Shown here: one piece after another, positions 23,963 through 23,966 of the stretch | Numbering within the stretch: the stretch's first letter is position 1 | Layout of the letters: the number at the start of each line of letters is the position of its first letter | NCBI GenBank assembly: GCA_964607865.1 | Contig: CAZSLZ010000037.1 | Span: 1-23,966 of the forward strand | Direction: 5' to 3' | DNA from: CAZSLZ01 sp964607865 | GTDB taxonomy: Bacteria > Vulcanimicrobiota > JAJTBE01 > CAZSLZ01 | Length of the DNA stretch: 23,966 nt | The notes under the pieces: generated by a model | What the model saw: only the letters and a program-made list of their open reading frames with translations | Databases searched by the model: none | What the model was told of the DNA's origin: nothing | Made by a program: the position numbers and the translations under genes

Positions 23963-23966
23963 ATCT

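Overview
This window is ordinary, gene-dense bacterial chromosome (18 genes) with a few unusual features. It is cut at both ends: rapZ runs in from the left edge, and a large glucan-active enzyme gene may run off the right edge. The organism is a flagellated bacterium that I cannot place with confidence. A membrane-anchored YvcK, frequent TTG starts, split flagellar export genes and several large uncharacterised secreted proteins suggest a poorly sampled phylum (Riflebacteria, Wallbacteria or Muiribacteria would fit), but this is inference. I see no tRNA, rRNA, CRISPR array, transposase, integrase or phage gene.

Layout, plus strand 1-12.9 kb: (1) rapZ-yvcK, the conserved cell-envelope/carbon-control pair, followed by a PPC/DUF296-domain gene. 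(2) A two-gene flavoenzyme unit, preT-like and preA-like, that together resemble dihydropyrimidine dehydrogenase. The first subunit has an unusual ~130-residue acidic tail, the second lacks the mammalian catalytic cysteine, and a strong terminator closes the unit. (3) fliQ-fliR-flhB-flhA, membrane parts of the flagellar type III export apparatus. flhA appears to start at CTG. (4) A Crp/Fnr-family regulator behind a long palindrome. (5) A secreted two-domain protein with a lytic-transglycosylase-like N-terminal half and an M15/DUF5715-like C-terminal domain.

Minus strand 13.1-18.6 kb: a Gly/Ala-rich, internally repetitive membrane-type protein flanked on both sides by palindromic intergenic repeats; acylphosphatase with a 615-aa secreted Ig-like protein just upstream; a cysteine-cluster protein of the YkgJ/FliB type; and a secreted TPR protein with its own terminator. 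ftsK (plus) follows divergently at 18.8-21.1 kb, and a 928-aa GH13/CBM48 enzyme with an EF-hand loop (minus) fills the right end.

I found no clear new multi-gene system. The best candidates for novelty are the Gly/Ala repeat protein in its repeat-rich surroundings, the two-domain peptidoglycan protein, the EF-hand-bearing GH13 enzyme, the modified PreT/PreA pair, and a possible flagellin-methylase relative near flagellar genes.
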